From Pseudoalteromonas haloplanktis ATCC 14393 (GTDB lineage: Bacteria; Pseudomonadota; Gammaproteobacteria; Enterobacterales; Alteromonadaceae), in assembly GCF_000238355.1 (NCBI RefSeq), contig NZ_AHCA01000005.1, forward strand, positions 124,001 through 188,000: 64,000 nucleotides of DNA. The letters run 5' to 3'. Positions within the stretch are counted from its first letter, which is position 1. Each line of letters starts with the position of its first letter. The position numbers and the translations under genes were made by a program. Of the stretch, positions 45,016 to 54,456 are shown in pieces. Under the pieces are notes generated by a model, which saw only the letters and a list, made by a program, of their open reading frames with translations, searched no databases and had not been told where the DNA came from.

Positions 45016-45277
45016 TATACCCAAACCACCTCAATATGCAGAATTCAGCGTTTCACAGGTGCTTAATATCAAGGCGTTACTTTGCAAGAATCAGTCCCTT
45101 TTAAGAAGGAACAACGATGAGAGTAAGTGCCTGTGAAACGCCCAGCGGGTTGGTTTAAAAGCGATTTATACTGCGTTATTGATTTTAACAAGGGAATCAC
45201 CATTCTTTGCAATCAATGCCTTGCCTAAACCGCTTTTAATTCCAATGACGCTCGCATCTTGAGGTGGCTTGGGTATA
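45016..45277. mobile_element. 262-bp MITE-like element with nested inverted repeats
   Basis: Imperfect 24-bp terminal inverted repeats: TATACCCAAACCACCTCAA at 45016 and TTGAGGTGGCTTGGGTATA ending at 45277, extending inward to ATGC/GCAT. Inside is a second perfect 12-bp pair, GCGTTTCACAGG (45048) and CCTGTGAAACGC (45130). A further pair lies around AAGGCGTTACTTTGCAAGAA / TTCTTTGCAATCAATGCCTT. There is no open frame. It fills the gap between the HEPN/MNT pair and crbS and looks like a non-autonomous element. Confidence 0.72.
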
Positions 45278-45299
45278 TATCCCTTTGAAAATTTTCACT

Positions 45300-48200
45300 T
45301 CACGTACTGTGATTCAGCAGTGCTTTTAATTTCCCTGGTTTTATTGGTTTGGATAAGTAATGAATATCCTCAGCTTTTGTGGCCTGTTTTAGCTCTACGT
45401 CACGCACTGCGGTGATCAAGATAGCGGGCACATTGGCTTGCCAAATCTCCCGTAAGGCTTTTATTAAGCTAATACCGTCATGTGCGTGACCAAGCTGATA
45501 GTCCATTAATATAACATCCGGTGCACTGTGCGTTTGTGCGTATTCCAGCACGCTTTCTACTTGATCAAATAACTGATAATCAGCCTGCCACTTTTGTAAT
45601 AAGCTTGCCATGGCATTGAGGTTTTCAGGGTCATCATCAACGGCGATGATATTCATCGCAGAGCGATGTTCAAACAAACTGTTAGTTGCCAGTTTTTGTT
45701 GTACAAACTGACTCTCACCATAAGGTATTTCGATACTAAAACAGCTGCCTTTTTGTGGTGTTGAGCGCACATCTAAACGAATTGAGAGTAAATCAACCAT
45801 GCGCTTAACCACACTTAAACCAAGACCAACACCTTTATTGTCAGAGGCTTCCACGCGGTAAAAGTCGTTGAATATTTTTGCTTGCTCTACCTCGCTAATA
45901 CCGGGACCTGTGTCCCAAACCTCAATACGAAGGTGATGTTTGCGTTTACGACACGCCACTAACACCTTACCTGAATTGGTATATTTAACCGCATTTGATA
46001 CTAAGTTCTGTACAATTCGTCGCAGATAGGTGATATCACTGTGGACAATATGTTGTGCACTGCGAACCGTGAGCTTTAGGCCTTTTTCACTGGATAAAAT
46101 AGCGTACTCGTTGCGCAGTGGTGCCAGAATATCATCAATACTAAAGTGACGTGGGGTAGGAGCCATTGCACCTTGCTCTAATTTGGCTATTTCTAATAAT
46201 GCTGACATTAAATGTACCGTTGAATCGAGACTGGCGCCGAGCTTTTCAAAGTTATTAATATTGTTATCAGTCAGCGACTTTTCATCAATGGCAGCAAGGT
46301 ATAAACGAGCGGCATTGAGGGGTTGTAAAATATCGTGACTGGCTAAGGCTAAAAAGCGGGTTTTACTGTCATTTGCTTGTTCTGCCTCACGTTTTGCTAA
46401 AGTGAGTGCTTGCTCCGTTTGGACGCGGCTTTCTATTTGCGCTTCAAGATCTTTATTGATGGTACGAATTTCTTGGGTACGGGCTTCAATGCGGTTTTCC
46501 AGATCCATATTGACCTCTTCAAGCGCATTTTGTGTGGCAATGTGAGTAGTGATATCTGAAAAGCTGGTTACAAAGCCGCCGTCGGGCAGTGGATTACCTA
46601 TCATTTCGTACACTAAGCCATTACGACGATGACGAATAAAGTGATGCGAACTGCCATTTTTTAAATGTTGTACGCGTTTTTCTACTTGGCGTTCTATTTC
46701 ACCTGGGCCACATTCACCGCGCTCTGCGTTATAACGAATAATATCTTCAATTGGTTGGCCTACCTCTAAAAATCCCGCGGGATAGCTAAACATTTCTGCG
46801 TAGCGCTTATTCCATGCTACGAGGTTTAGCTCTTTATCGACAACAGAAATACCATGACTAAGGTTTTCTAGTGAGGTGTAGAGTAGGTTCTGGTTAAATT
46901 GCAGAGCTTGAGTGGTTTCATCAAAAAAGTTAACCACCTCTTCAAATGCCATGCGTTTACCCGAGGCCACCGTGTGAATAAGTGCTTGCGCCGAGGAGGC
47001 ACCCAATACGCCAGTTAAAGCACGTTCGCAGTAGGCGATAAACTCAGGATCAGGGTGTGTATTATTATCATCAAGTTGATGGGTAAGCGAAAAATGCGCG
47101 AGAACTTGTTGACTACGTTGAATCCCTAAAAAGGTTTGCAGCAGCACTTTAAAATCGTAGACAGTGGCTTTTACATTTTTGTTTAAACGCCTTGCCAGTA
47201 CCGCTTGCTCTTTAGGGTTTACAAAAGCGGCTGCTTGAATTTTATCGATTAAGCGCTCATCAGCCCCTAATGAAAAGCTAATGTAACAACCTATATTGGC
47301 AAATAAAGCGATTAAAGTACCGCGGGTGATCAGCGTTTGTTGTAGCTCTGTATCAAGGGTGTTACCTGCATCGAGTATTGGCAGCATTAAAAACAGTATC
47401 CAACAGATCAAACCTGCTAATAATCCTGCATACACACCGTAAGCATGGCCTTTACGCCAGTATAAACCGCCCACAATAGCAGGCAGTAATTGTGTTACAA
47501 GTGAGAAAGCGACTAAGCCCATGCTCGCCAATGCTTTACCATGACCAAACCATTGTTGGTAAAAGTAAGACAAGATCAAAATACCGGCAATTGTAAAACG
47601 TCTCACCAAGAGTATTTGTGGTTTGTAGCTGCTAGTGATCAGGTTACGTTTGAATTTACGGCGCAACATTAATGGCAATACCACATCATTTGAGATCATG
47701 GTACTGAGGGTGAGCGTTGCAACAACAATCATGGCAGTTGCAGCGGATATACCGCCAATAAAAACAAAGGTGGTAAGAAGCACATTGTCATGCATGAGTG
47801 GCAGTGCCAGTACAAAACTATCGGGTGAGAAACCATTGCCAATTTCAGGGTGAATAGCTGCAGTAGCTATGGGTAAAATCATTGCCGCAGTCAGCAATAA
47901 ATACAGCGGGAAGGCCCAGCGAGCGGTAAATAAATGGCGTTTGTCTTGGTTATCAACCACGGTAACGTGAAACTGACGTGGTAAACAGATAATGGCCGCG
48001 GCGGCCATTAATGACTGACCAATAAAGTTAAAGCTCAAAAAGTTAAAGTTGTTCCAGTGTTGCCACAACGATTCTTTAATTTGTAGTTCGCTGGTACTGG
48101 GTAAGTTATATAAAGTGAACACAGCTAAACCAGCTACAGCCACTAAAGCCAGTAGTTTTATCATCGATTCAAACGCTACCGCAAGCATTAATCCTGAGCG

Positions 48201-48740
48201 GTATTCGGTTACATCCACTTTGCGAGTACCAAAGAAAATCGCAAACATGGCCATGATCAAAGTGGCAGATAACGCCACCATTGAACCGGATATTTTGTTG
48301 TCGCTTTGCAGTAGTAAAAAGCTGTTACTGAGTGCTTTTAGTTGCAAGGCGATATAGGGAATAGTTGCCAGCAAGGCAATTACAGTCACCATTATGGCGG
48401 TGGTTTGCCGCTTGCCATAGCGGGCTGAGATAAAGTCAGCAATGGTGGTGATATTTTGTTTTTTACTCACGAGTACTAGTTTACGTAAAAACCCTTGTCC
48501 GAAAAAAAACAACAGTGCAGGCCCTAGTAAAATTGGCAAGTAACTCCAGCTGCTGGTGGCTGCTGTGCCCACAGAGCCGTAGTAAGTCCACGAGGTGCAA
48601 TAAATACCTAAGGAGAAAGAGTAAACAAAAGGGTGGTGGCTAATTCGCTTGGCTAAGGGGGTGGTCTTATCGCCCCAGTTTGCTAACCAAAATAAGATGC
48701 CAATGTACGCCAAAGCGACAAAAATAAGTGCAGCAGTCAT
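45300..48740 (-). CDS. crbS: Hybrid histidine kinase with sodium:solute symporter domain, CrbS
   Basis: A 1146-residue inner-membrane sensor. Residues about 1-500 form a sodium:solute-symporter-like region of roughly 13 helices (LANWGDKTTPLAKR, GQGFLRKLVLV, ADFISARYGKR). A PAS domain lies at about 617-735 and a coiled coil follows. HisKA has ASHDILQPLNAARL (His near 801). The ATPase has NLVSNAVKYTNSG, DTGPGIS and GVGLGLSVVKR, and a C-terminal receiver has Asp near 1078 (LMDYQLGHAHDG). I chose the ATG at 48740 over the TTG at 48752. It is homologous to CrbS/MxtR/ActS kinases that control acs; its likely partner CrbR is next to acs at 31.9 kb. Divergent from the symporter operon. Confidence 0.86.
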   Translation of the reverse strand: MTAALIFVALAYIGILFWLANWGDKTTPLAKRISHHPFVYSFSLGIYCTSWTYYGSVGTAATSSWSYLPILLGPALLFFFGQGFLRKLVLVSKKQNITTIADFISARYGKRQTTAIMVTVIALLATIPYIALQLKALSNSFLLLQSDNKISGSMVALSATLIMAMFAIFFGTRKVDVTEYRSGLMLAVAFESMIKLLALVAVAGLAVFTLYNLPSTSELQIKESLWQHWNNFNFLSFNFIGQSLMAAAAIICLPRQFHVTVVDNQDKRHLFTARWAFPLYLLLTAAMILPIATAAIHPEIGNGFSPDSFVLALPLMHDNVLLTTFVFIGGISAATAMIVVATLTLSTMISNDVVLPLMLRRKFKRNLITSSYKPQILLVRRFTIAGILILSYFYQQWFGHGKALASMGLVAFSLVTQLLPAIVGGLYWRKGHAYGVYAGLLAGLICWILFLMLPILDAGNTLDTELQQTLITRGTLIALFANIGCYISFSLGADERLIDKIQAAAFVNPKEQAVLARRLNKNVKATVYDFKVLLQTFLGIQRSQQVLAHFSLTHQLDDNNTHPDPEFIAYCERALTGVLGASSAQALIHTVASGKRMAFEEVVNFFDETTQALQFNQNLLYTSLENLSHGISVVDKELNLVAWNKRYAEMFSYPAGFLEVGQPIEDIIRYNAERGECGPGEIERQVEKRVQHLKNGSSHHFIRHRRNGLVYEMIGNPLPDGGFVTSFSDITTHIATQNALEEVNMDLENRIEARTQEIRTINKDLEAQIESRVQTEQALTLAKREAEQANDSKTRFLALASHDILQPLNAARLYLAAIDEKSLTDNNINNFEKLGASLDSTVHLMSALLEIAKLEQGAMAPTPRHFSIDDILAPLRNEYAILSSEKGLKLTVRSAQHIVHSDITYLRRIVQNLVSNAVKYTNSGKVLVACRKRKHHLRIEVWDTGPGISEVEQAKIFNDFYRVEASDNKGVGLGLSVVKRMVDLLSIRLDVRSTPQKGSCFSIEIPYGESQFVQQKLATNSLFEHRSAMNIIAVDDDPENLNAMASLLQKWQADYQLFDQVESVLEYAQTHSAPDVILMDYQLGHAHDGISLIKALREIWQANVPAILITAVRDVELKQATKAEDIHYLSKPIKPGKLKALLNHST

Positions 48741-49131
48741 GTATATATTCAATTTTTATTTTGTTATTGCACACCATACCAGAAGTTTTCCTTGTTTTGA
48801 GCTGTCAATTTTTATAGTTATTTCACCGCTAATGTTATCTTCTTGATTAGTAAGTGAAATTTAATAAGTTGCTGATCTATTAGACTAATGTCGCAGATCT
48901 GCAACATAGCTTAGGTGAATACCGAAAATAACCTAGCGAAAATAGTTAACACAATGATAAATAATGTTTTTTACTTATATTTAACAACTACCAATCTCCA
49001 GTTTACGTAAACGTTAATTTGATGTTACGACTATGGTCTCAATTCAATATTAAGACGGCGTTGCTAAATTGGTTAACGAAGACAACAAAACACACACATC
49101 ACTTTTTGCGGTGTTAAAGAGGAAATAAAAA
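48741..49131. other. Divergent control region crbS / symporter operon
   Basis: 391 gene-free bases. They contain the second copy of the 20-bp acetate motif (48876-48895) and a 12-bp perfect palindrome GTTTACGTAAAC (49001-49012). A purine-rich ribosome-binding AGAGGA precedes the DUF4212 start. Nothing else is recognisable. Confidence 0.6.
48876..48895. promoter_or_regulatory. Candidate CrbR operator upstream of the symporter operon
   Basis: TCTATTAGACTAATGTCGCA, differing at two of 20 bases from the site upstream of acs (29633-29652). It lies about 236 bases upstream of the DUF4212 ATG and 136 from crbS. Confidence 0.55.
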
Positions 49132-49395
49132 ATGGCTTTTAAAGATGAAGAACAAGCAAAAGCTTATTGGGCGGAAAACATTTCACTGCTGTTTAAATTA
49201 TTAGCAGTTTGGTTTGTCGTGTCATTCGGGTTTGGCATATTACTGGTTGATGTACTTAATGAAGTGCGTTTTTTTGGGTTTAAACTTGGCTTCTGGTTCT
49301 CCCAGCAAGGCGCGATTTATACCTTTGTGGCTTTGATTTTTGTGTACGTTTTCAAAATGAATACGTTAGATAAAAAATACGGCGTAGACGAATAA
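49132..49395 (+). CDS. DUF4212 small membrane subunit of the symporter
   Basis: An 87-residue protein with two transmembrane helices (LLFKLLAVWFVVSFGFGILL and IYTFVALIFVYVFKM). The family is always encoded directly before VC_2705-type solute symporters and presumably forms a subunit. The gap to the symporter is 11 bases, so they are cotranscribed and coupled. Confidence 0.9.
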   Translation: MAFKDEEQAKAYWAENISLLFKLLAVWFVVSFGFGILLVDVLNEVRFFGFKLGFWFSQQGAIYTFVALIFVYVFKMNTLDKKYGVDE

Positions 49396-49406
49396 GGAGC
49401 TAAGCA

Positions 49407-51131
49407 ATGGATGTTCAAACACTCACGTTTATTATTGTCGGTTTAAGCTTCGCGCTTTATATCGGCATTGCAATCTGGGCTCGAGCTGGGTCTACAAATG
49501 AATTTTATGTAGCGGGCGGTGGCGTTCCACCTCTTGCAAATGGTATGGCTACAGCTGCTGACTGGATGAGTGCGGCGTCATTTATCTCAATGGCGGGTAT
49601 TATCTCTTTCGCTGGTTACGATGGCGGTGTTTACTTAATGGGTTGGACAGGTGGTTATGTATTACTTGCCATGTGTTTAGCACCTTATTTACGTAAATTT
49701 GGCAAGTTTACAGTGCCAGATTTTATCGGTGACCGTTATTACTCACAAACGGCCCGCGTTGTGGCAATTTTATGTGCCATTTTTATCTGCTTTACTTATA
49801 TTGCAGGCCAAATGCGCGGTGTAGGCGTTGTATTCTCTCGTTTCTTAGAAGTTGAAATTGAAACTGGTGTTTACATTGGTATGGTTATCGTATTCTTTTA
49901 TGCTGTTCTAGGTGGTATGAAAGGTATTACTTACACCCAAGTAGCACAGTACTGTGTATTGGTATTTGCTTATCTTGTTCCTGCTATCTTTATCTCTATG
50001 ATGATGACAGGTCACTTCTTCCCGCAAACGGGCTTTGGCGCAACATTAATTGGCGGCGATGGAGCGTATGTTCTTGATAAACTCGATGGCTTAAGCGCTG
50101 AGCTTGGTTTTGCACAATACACTGAAGGCTCTAAGAGCATGATTGATGTGTTTGCCATCACTGGTGCTTTAATGGTGGGTACTGCTGGTCTTCCTCATGT
50201 CATTGTACGCTTTTTCACTGTACCACGTGTTAAAGATACCCGTATCTCTGCAGCATGGACTTTAGTATTCATCGCGATTGTTTACACCACAGCACCTGCA
50301 GTTGCGGCATTTGCCCGTGTTAACATGATTGATACGATTAACGGTAAAGATGGTAGCGGTACAGAATACGCAGAAGCACCAGCTTGGGTTAAAAACTGGG
50401 AAAGAACAGGCTTAATCACCTTTAATGATAAAAACGGTGATGGCAAAATGTTCTACACAGCGGGTAAAATTGATGATCCAAATAGCGCTAACGAAGTTAA
50501 CGTTGACCGCGACATCATGGTACTTGCTAACCCAGAAATCGCTAACTTACCTGCATGGGTAGTGGCACTGGTGGCGGCCGGTGGTATTGCTGCGGCACTT
50601 TCCACAACAGCGGGCTTACTACTGGTTATTTCGACCTCCGTATCGCACGATTTACTTAAGCGAACACTTAAACCTGATATTAGCGATAAGCAAGAGTTAC
50701 TCGCCGCGAGGTTGGCTGCCATGATTGCGATTGTTATCTCCGCTTACTTTGGTATTAACCCGCCTGGATTTGTGGCGTCGGTGGTGGCATTTGCATTCGG
50801 CTTAGCTGCTGCAAGTTTCTTCCCGGCGATCATTATGGGTATCTTCTCTAAGAAGATGAATAAAGAAGGCGCAGTCCTAGGTATGATAACCGGTATTACC
50901 TTTACTGCGGCTTACATTATCTTCTTCAAGTTTATCAGCCCAGAGCTAAATAACCCTGAGCATTGGTTGTTGGGTATTTCACCGGAAGGTATTGGTTTAG
51001 TTGGTATGGTTATTAACTTTGCAGTTGCTGCAATTGTAGCTAAGTTTACCGCAGAAACCCCGCTTGAAATCCAAGAAATGGTTGAGGGGATTCGTAATCC
51101 TAAAGGTTCTAGTGCTGCACACGCACACTAA
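49407..51131 (+). CDS. Sodium:solute symporter, VC_2705 subfamily (ActP-like, probable acetate/monocarboxylate uptake)
   Basis: A 574-residue SSS-family transporter with about 13 helices. Signature regions are EFYVAGGGVPPLANGMATAA and GGMKGITYTQVAQYCVL. GTAGLPHVIVRFFTVP and AAGGIAAALSTTAGLLLVIS also match. A hydrophilic insertion (GKDGSGTEYAEAP to NEVNVDRDIM) is typical of the subfamily. It probably imports acetate or a related carboxylate. The acetate-type motif upstream and the neighbouring crbS support that, but the sequence does not prove the substrate. Confidence 0.88.
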   Translation: MDVQTLTFIIVGLSFALYIGIAIWARAGSTNEFYVAGGGVPPLANGMATAADWMSAASFISMAGIISFAGYDGGVYLMGWTGGYVLLAMCLAPYLRKFGKFTVPDFIGDRYYSQTARVVAILCAIFICFTYIAGQMRGVGVVFSRFLEVEIETGVYIGMVIVFFYAVLGGMKGITYTQVAQYCVLVFAYLVPAIFISMMMTGHFFPQTGFGATLIGGDGAYVLDKLDGLSAELGFAQYTEGSKSMIDVFAITGALMVGTAGLPHVIVRFFTVPRVKDTRISAAWTLVFIAIVYTTAPAVAAFARVNMIDTINGKDGSGTEYAEAPAWVKNWERTGLITFNDKNGDGKMFYTAGKIDDPNSANEVNVDRDIMVLANPEIANLPAWVVALVAAGGIAAALSTTAGLLLVISTSVSHDLLKRTLKPDISDKQELLAARLAAMIAIVISAYFGINPPGFVASVVAFAFGLAAASFFPAIIMGIFSKKMNKEGAVLGMITGITFTAAYIIFFKFISPELNNPEHWLLGISPEGIGLVGMVINFAVAAIVAKFTAETPLEIQEMVEGIRNPKGSSAAHAH

Positions 51132-51168
51132 CAACTCTGATACTCTATTAATTTATATTGATAGACCC

Positions 51169-51195
51169 AAAAGCCCGACTTAAGTCGGGCTTTTT
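51169..51195 (+). terminator. Terminator after the symporter gene
   Basis: A perfect palindromic stem, AAAAGCCCGACTT / AAGTCGGGCTTTT, then T, 37 bases past the stop. Confidence 0.9.
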
Positions 51196-51250
51196 ATTTA
51201 TCGCTGATAGCAGTACAGTGATTGTACGATTGTTTTTTGCGAGTAGATAA

Positions 51251-53089
51251 ATGAATAATGAGCAACAGGAAGTCGCCCAGTTTGTACTAGCACAAATGCC
51301 ATTTAGCGACCTTGATAGTAGCGCAACCGATTACTTTGTAAAACACCTCGATGTTATTTATCTGACCCGTGAAAACCAAACGCAATGGCTACAATCAGCT
51401 TCCCCTAAACTGTTTTTAATTCGCTCTGGTTTATATGATTTAGTGGATGCAAAAGGCGATGTAATAACCCGTTTAGCGCAAGGCGACTATTTTGGTTTTC
51501 CGTCATTATTAACCGGCGAGGCAATTAAAAACCGTCTAGAAGTACAAAAAGAGGGCATTGTTCATATGCTCAATCAAGATGCGTTTGACTATCTGCGCCG
51601 TGAATATAAACCATTTGAACAGTATTTTGTTCGTGCACATGCTAACCGGTTGTTGTCGTCACACTATAAAAGCCAAAATGACAGTTGGTCTGAGCGAAAA
51701 ATATCAGAGCTAATGTCTCGTAAAGCTGTGACCTTGTCACCGGATGCGAGCATTCGTCAAGCCGCAAAAAAAATGAAAGAGCACGGCGTATCATCAATTA
51801 TGGTTACTGAATATGAGCGCTTAGTTGGGGTGGTGACTGACCGCGATTTGCGAAATCGCGTATTAGCTGATGAAGTCGACCCACTGCAGGCTGTAAGCTC
51901 AATAATGAGTGCTAAACCGAAGTTTATTTTTGAAAATAACAGGGTGTTTTCTGCGCTGCATTTAATGCTCAAACATAATATTCATCACTTACCTGTATTG
52001 GACGAGCATCACAAAGCGTTAGGAATGATCACCAGTACCGATTTGTTACGCCAACAAAAGAGCGATCCGGTGCAACTTATTGGCCGTATTTATAAAGCAC
52101 ATAGTGTGACAGATTTAAAACGTTATGCGGCTGAAGTTCCCGAGTTATTGCGCAGCTTTTCGCATAATATTGATGATATTTCGTTAATTGGTAAGTTACT
52201 CAGTGGCTTGACTGATGCGCTAACGTCTCGATTAATTTATCTATTTCAAGAAGAACATGGCGCAGCGCCGACCAGTTTTAGTTTTATTTGTTTTGGATCA
52301 CAAGCACGGGAAGAGCAAACCTTGCATTCAGATCAAGATAACGGTTTATTACTGCCGGATGATTTATCTGAACAACACCAAGATTATTTCCGTCGCATGG
52401 GGGAATTTGTCTGTGAGCAATTGGTTGAGTGCGGTATTAGGCGTTGCCCTGGTAATATAATGGCCAGCAGCGAATTGTGCCGAATGAGTATATCGGATTG
52501 GTGTGATAAGTTTTTTACGTGGATAAAAAGCCCAACGCCGCAGGCTATGCTTAATTGTAAAATATTTTTTGATTTACGTTTTATTGAAGGTTCAACAGCA
52601 CTTTACACAGCATTTTGTGAGCAATTAACCCGTATTTCTCGCAACGAATTATTTTATGCAGCAATGGCAACGGATATTAAGTCAAACTCAGTGCCAATTG
52701 GTTTATTTAACCAGTTTAAACTCGAAAAAGACGCTAAACAGCATAAATACATTGATTTGAAAAAACGTGGTGTAGTGATCATTAACGACATTGTGCGTTT
52801 ATATGCGTTAAAAGCGGGAATACGCCGAGCAAACACTCAAGAGCGCTTAGATGCATTGCTGAAACATGATTTATTAAATAATCACGATGTGTATAACTTA
52901 AAGGATTGTTGGCGATTTTTAACTCAGTTACGTTTGCGCACACAAATCAACGAGGAAGGCTTACCCAGTAATTGCATTAACCCAGATAAATTAAATTCTC
53001 TTGAACGCCACCAATTAAAAGAAGCGTTTTATCTGCTTAAGCTGGCGCAACAAGCTGCGGCATTTAAGTTTGCCCGTGGGAGTTTATAA
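51251..53089 (+). CDS. Cyclic-nucleotide-binding/CBS/DUF294 nucleotidyltransferase-like protein
   Basis: A 612-residue cytosolic protein. An N-terminal cNMP-binding fold (about 15-125) precedes a pair of CBS domains (about 155-280, LMSRKAVTLSPDASIRQAAK and MITSTDLLRQQK). A DUF294/GlnD-like nucleotidyltransferase domain then has FGSQAREEQTLHSDQDNGLL with GS and DxD. A C-terminal DUF294 helical domain ends the protein. It may sense nucleotides and regulate the neighbouring symporter; such genes commonly follow VC_2705-type symporters. The cellular target is unknown. Confidence 0.85.
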   Translation: MNNEQQEVAQFVLAQMPFSDLDSSATDYFVKHLDVIYLTRENQTQWLQSASPKLFLIRSGLYDLVDAKGDVITRLAQGDYFGFPSLLTGEAIKNRLEVQKEGIVHMLNQDAFDYLRREYKPFEQYFVRAHANRLLSSHYKSQNDSWSERKISELMSRKAVTLSPDASIRQAAKKMKEHGVSSIMVTEYERLVGVVTDRDLRNRVLADEVDPLQAVSSIMSAKPKFIFENNRVFSALHLMLKHNIHHLPVLDEHHKALGMITSTDLLRQQKSDPVQLIGRIYKAHSVTDLKRYAAEVPELLRSFSHNIDDISLIGKLLSGLTDALTSRLIYLFQEEHGAAPTSFSFICFGSQAREEQTLHSDQDNGLLLPDDLSEQHQDYFRRMGEFVCEQLVECGIRRCPGNIMASSELCRMSISDWCDKFFTWIKSPTPQAMLNCKIFFDLRFIEGSTALYTAFCEQLTRISRNELFYAAMATDIKSNSVPIGLFNQFKLEKDAKQHKYIDLKKRGVVIINDIVRLYALKAGIRRANTQERLDALLKHDLLNNHDVYNLKDCWRFLTQLRLRTQINEEGLPSNCINPDKLNSLERHQLKEAFYLLKLAQQAAAFKFARGSL

Positions 53090-53124
53090 CTATGTGTTTT
53101 GCAGTGAATAAGGTGACAAGCTAA

Positions 53125-53748
53125 GTGGTTAAACGTTGGTTGAATCGTTATTTTGCGCGTAAGCAATTGCTTGGCGAAAACGCATTAACGCAGCGCTACT
53201 TGGTGATTGACTTAGAGCTAACTGGGCTTGATCCAAAACAGCATGAAATTGTCTCGATAGCCTGGGTGTTGATAGACAATCAATGTATTAAGTTAAGTCA
53301 AGCGCAACATGCGATTAATAAGGATGTGCGGCATCTTGAGCAAAGCCCTGTATATCATGGTATTGCCCAGCAAGACGTGGCTACAGGGCAAAACTTGACG
53401 GCTATTTTAGCGGCCCTAAGCAGCCACTTTGCGGATGCTATTTTGGTGTTTCATAATGCCACATTAGACTGGGGATTTTTAAAGCAAGCATTTCAAGCGA
53501 AGGGAGTAGCTGCACACCCTAAATTGATACTCGATACCTTTCATATTGAAAAAAAACGTCTGCACCAACAAGGGCACGAAATTGGCCTGGATGATTTAAC
53601 GCTTTCTGCCTGTCGTGCGCGATATGGGTTGCCGCATTATGGTTGCCATCATGCGTTGACAGATGCCATGGCCACTGCAGAGTTGTTGTTGGCACAATGT
53701 CATCAAATAAGTCGTGGCCAGCAATTAAAACTCGCTGCGTTGCTCTAA
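53125..53748 (+). CDS. DnaQ-like 3'-5' exonuclease (DEDDh)
   Basis: A 207-residue exonuclease. ExoI is VIDLELTGLDP (Asp, Glu), ExoII is FHNATLDWGFL, and ExoIII is HHALTDAMATAELLL with the catalytic His and Asp. It is shorter than PolC epsilon and lacks a clamp motif. The start is GTG at 53125. The gene lies 35 bases downstream of the DUF294 gene, a conserved pairing near this symporter cluster. Physiological substrate unknown. Confidence 0.87.
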   Translation: MVKRWLNRYFARKQLLGENALTQRYLVIDLELTGLDPKQHEIVSIAWVLIDNQCIKLSQAQHAINKDVRHLEQSPVYHGIAQQDVATGQNLTAILAALSSHFADAILVFHNATLDWGFLKQAFQAKGVAAHPKLILDTFHIEKKRLHQQGHEIGLDDLTLSACRARYGLPHYGCHHALTDAMATAELLLAQCHQISRGQQLKLAALL

Positions 53749-53934
53749 GGTAATGCTGGTTTGAGTATTGTCACAATTTATCGTCACTGAATGGCTGCTA
53801 TAATTAGCATCTAAATCAAGTCATAAGTATTAATTTTTATTTTCAATAACAGGCTTTTGCAGTGCGGTTATTCGGTACGGTGCTTGCTATTATAGGGCGC
53901 TGTTATTTTACTTTATCTGTTGGTTTTTTACTCT

Positions 53935-54195
53935 ATGAAAAATAATTTACTGCCATCTTTAGCGGGTGTTTTAGCAAGCTTATTTGCTGTATGGTGGCTA
54001 CATGGATTTTTAATGGCTGATCAATGTTTAGACGCCGGTGGTGCAATTGATTATGAGACTAACCTGTGTTTGAGCAAAAACGATCAAGTGATCGAGCTGG
54101 CTACATCGTCAAGCATGCTAGTGATATATTGTCTTGTTATTATGATCGTTTCCTTAATAACCAGTAGCCTGATACGTAAGCTATTTAAACGTTAG
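53935..54195 (+). CDS. Small membrane protein of unknown function
   Basis: An 86-residue protein with two predicted helices (LLPSLAGVLASLFAVWWLHGF and SSMLVIYCLVIMIVSLITSS). The segment between them contains two Cys (DQCLDAGG, NLCLSKN) that could form a periplasmic disulfide. The tail is basic. I chose the ATG at 53935. The ribosome-binding site is poor and I do not recognise the family. Confidence 0.55.
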   Translation: MKNNLLPSLAGVLASLFAVWWLHGFLMADQCLDAGGAIDYETNLCLSKNDQVIELATSSSMLVIYCLVIMIVSLITSSLIRKLFKR

Positions 54196-54288
54196 CGGAT
54201 ATAGGGTTAGGAGTTAGTTGCTAGGGTATGGTTGGTTACCTAAGTGGGCCATCTAGGTTGTATTGCAAACATTTATTTAACCTTACCA

Positions 54289-54392
54289 CTTATATTCAAA
54301 CTTAAGGTCGATTACCAAAATTGCGCCATCTTAGCAGGTTAATTTTAAGTTTCTGCTGTTAACCTCTTATATTCAAACTCAAGGTCGATTAC
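54289..54392 (+). repeat. Pair of 27-bp direct repeats upstream of epd
   Basis: CTTATATTCAAACTTAAGGT with its continuation at 54289-54315 recurs with one change at 54366-54392. The start-to-start distance is 77 bases, and GCCATCT follows both. The copies end 64 bases before epd, so they may be tandem operators. Confidence 0.7.
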
Positions 54393-54456
54393 AATACCGC
54401 CATCTCAAAGGCAGGTTGCCTTTATCTGCAAGCAACTAGAGTGGATTTTCTTTCTA

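Noticed and set aside
54289..54392. CRISPR-like array
   Set aside because: Only two repeats and no cas genes; the arrangement fits tandem operators or a small duplication.
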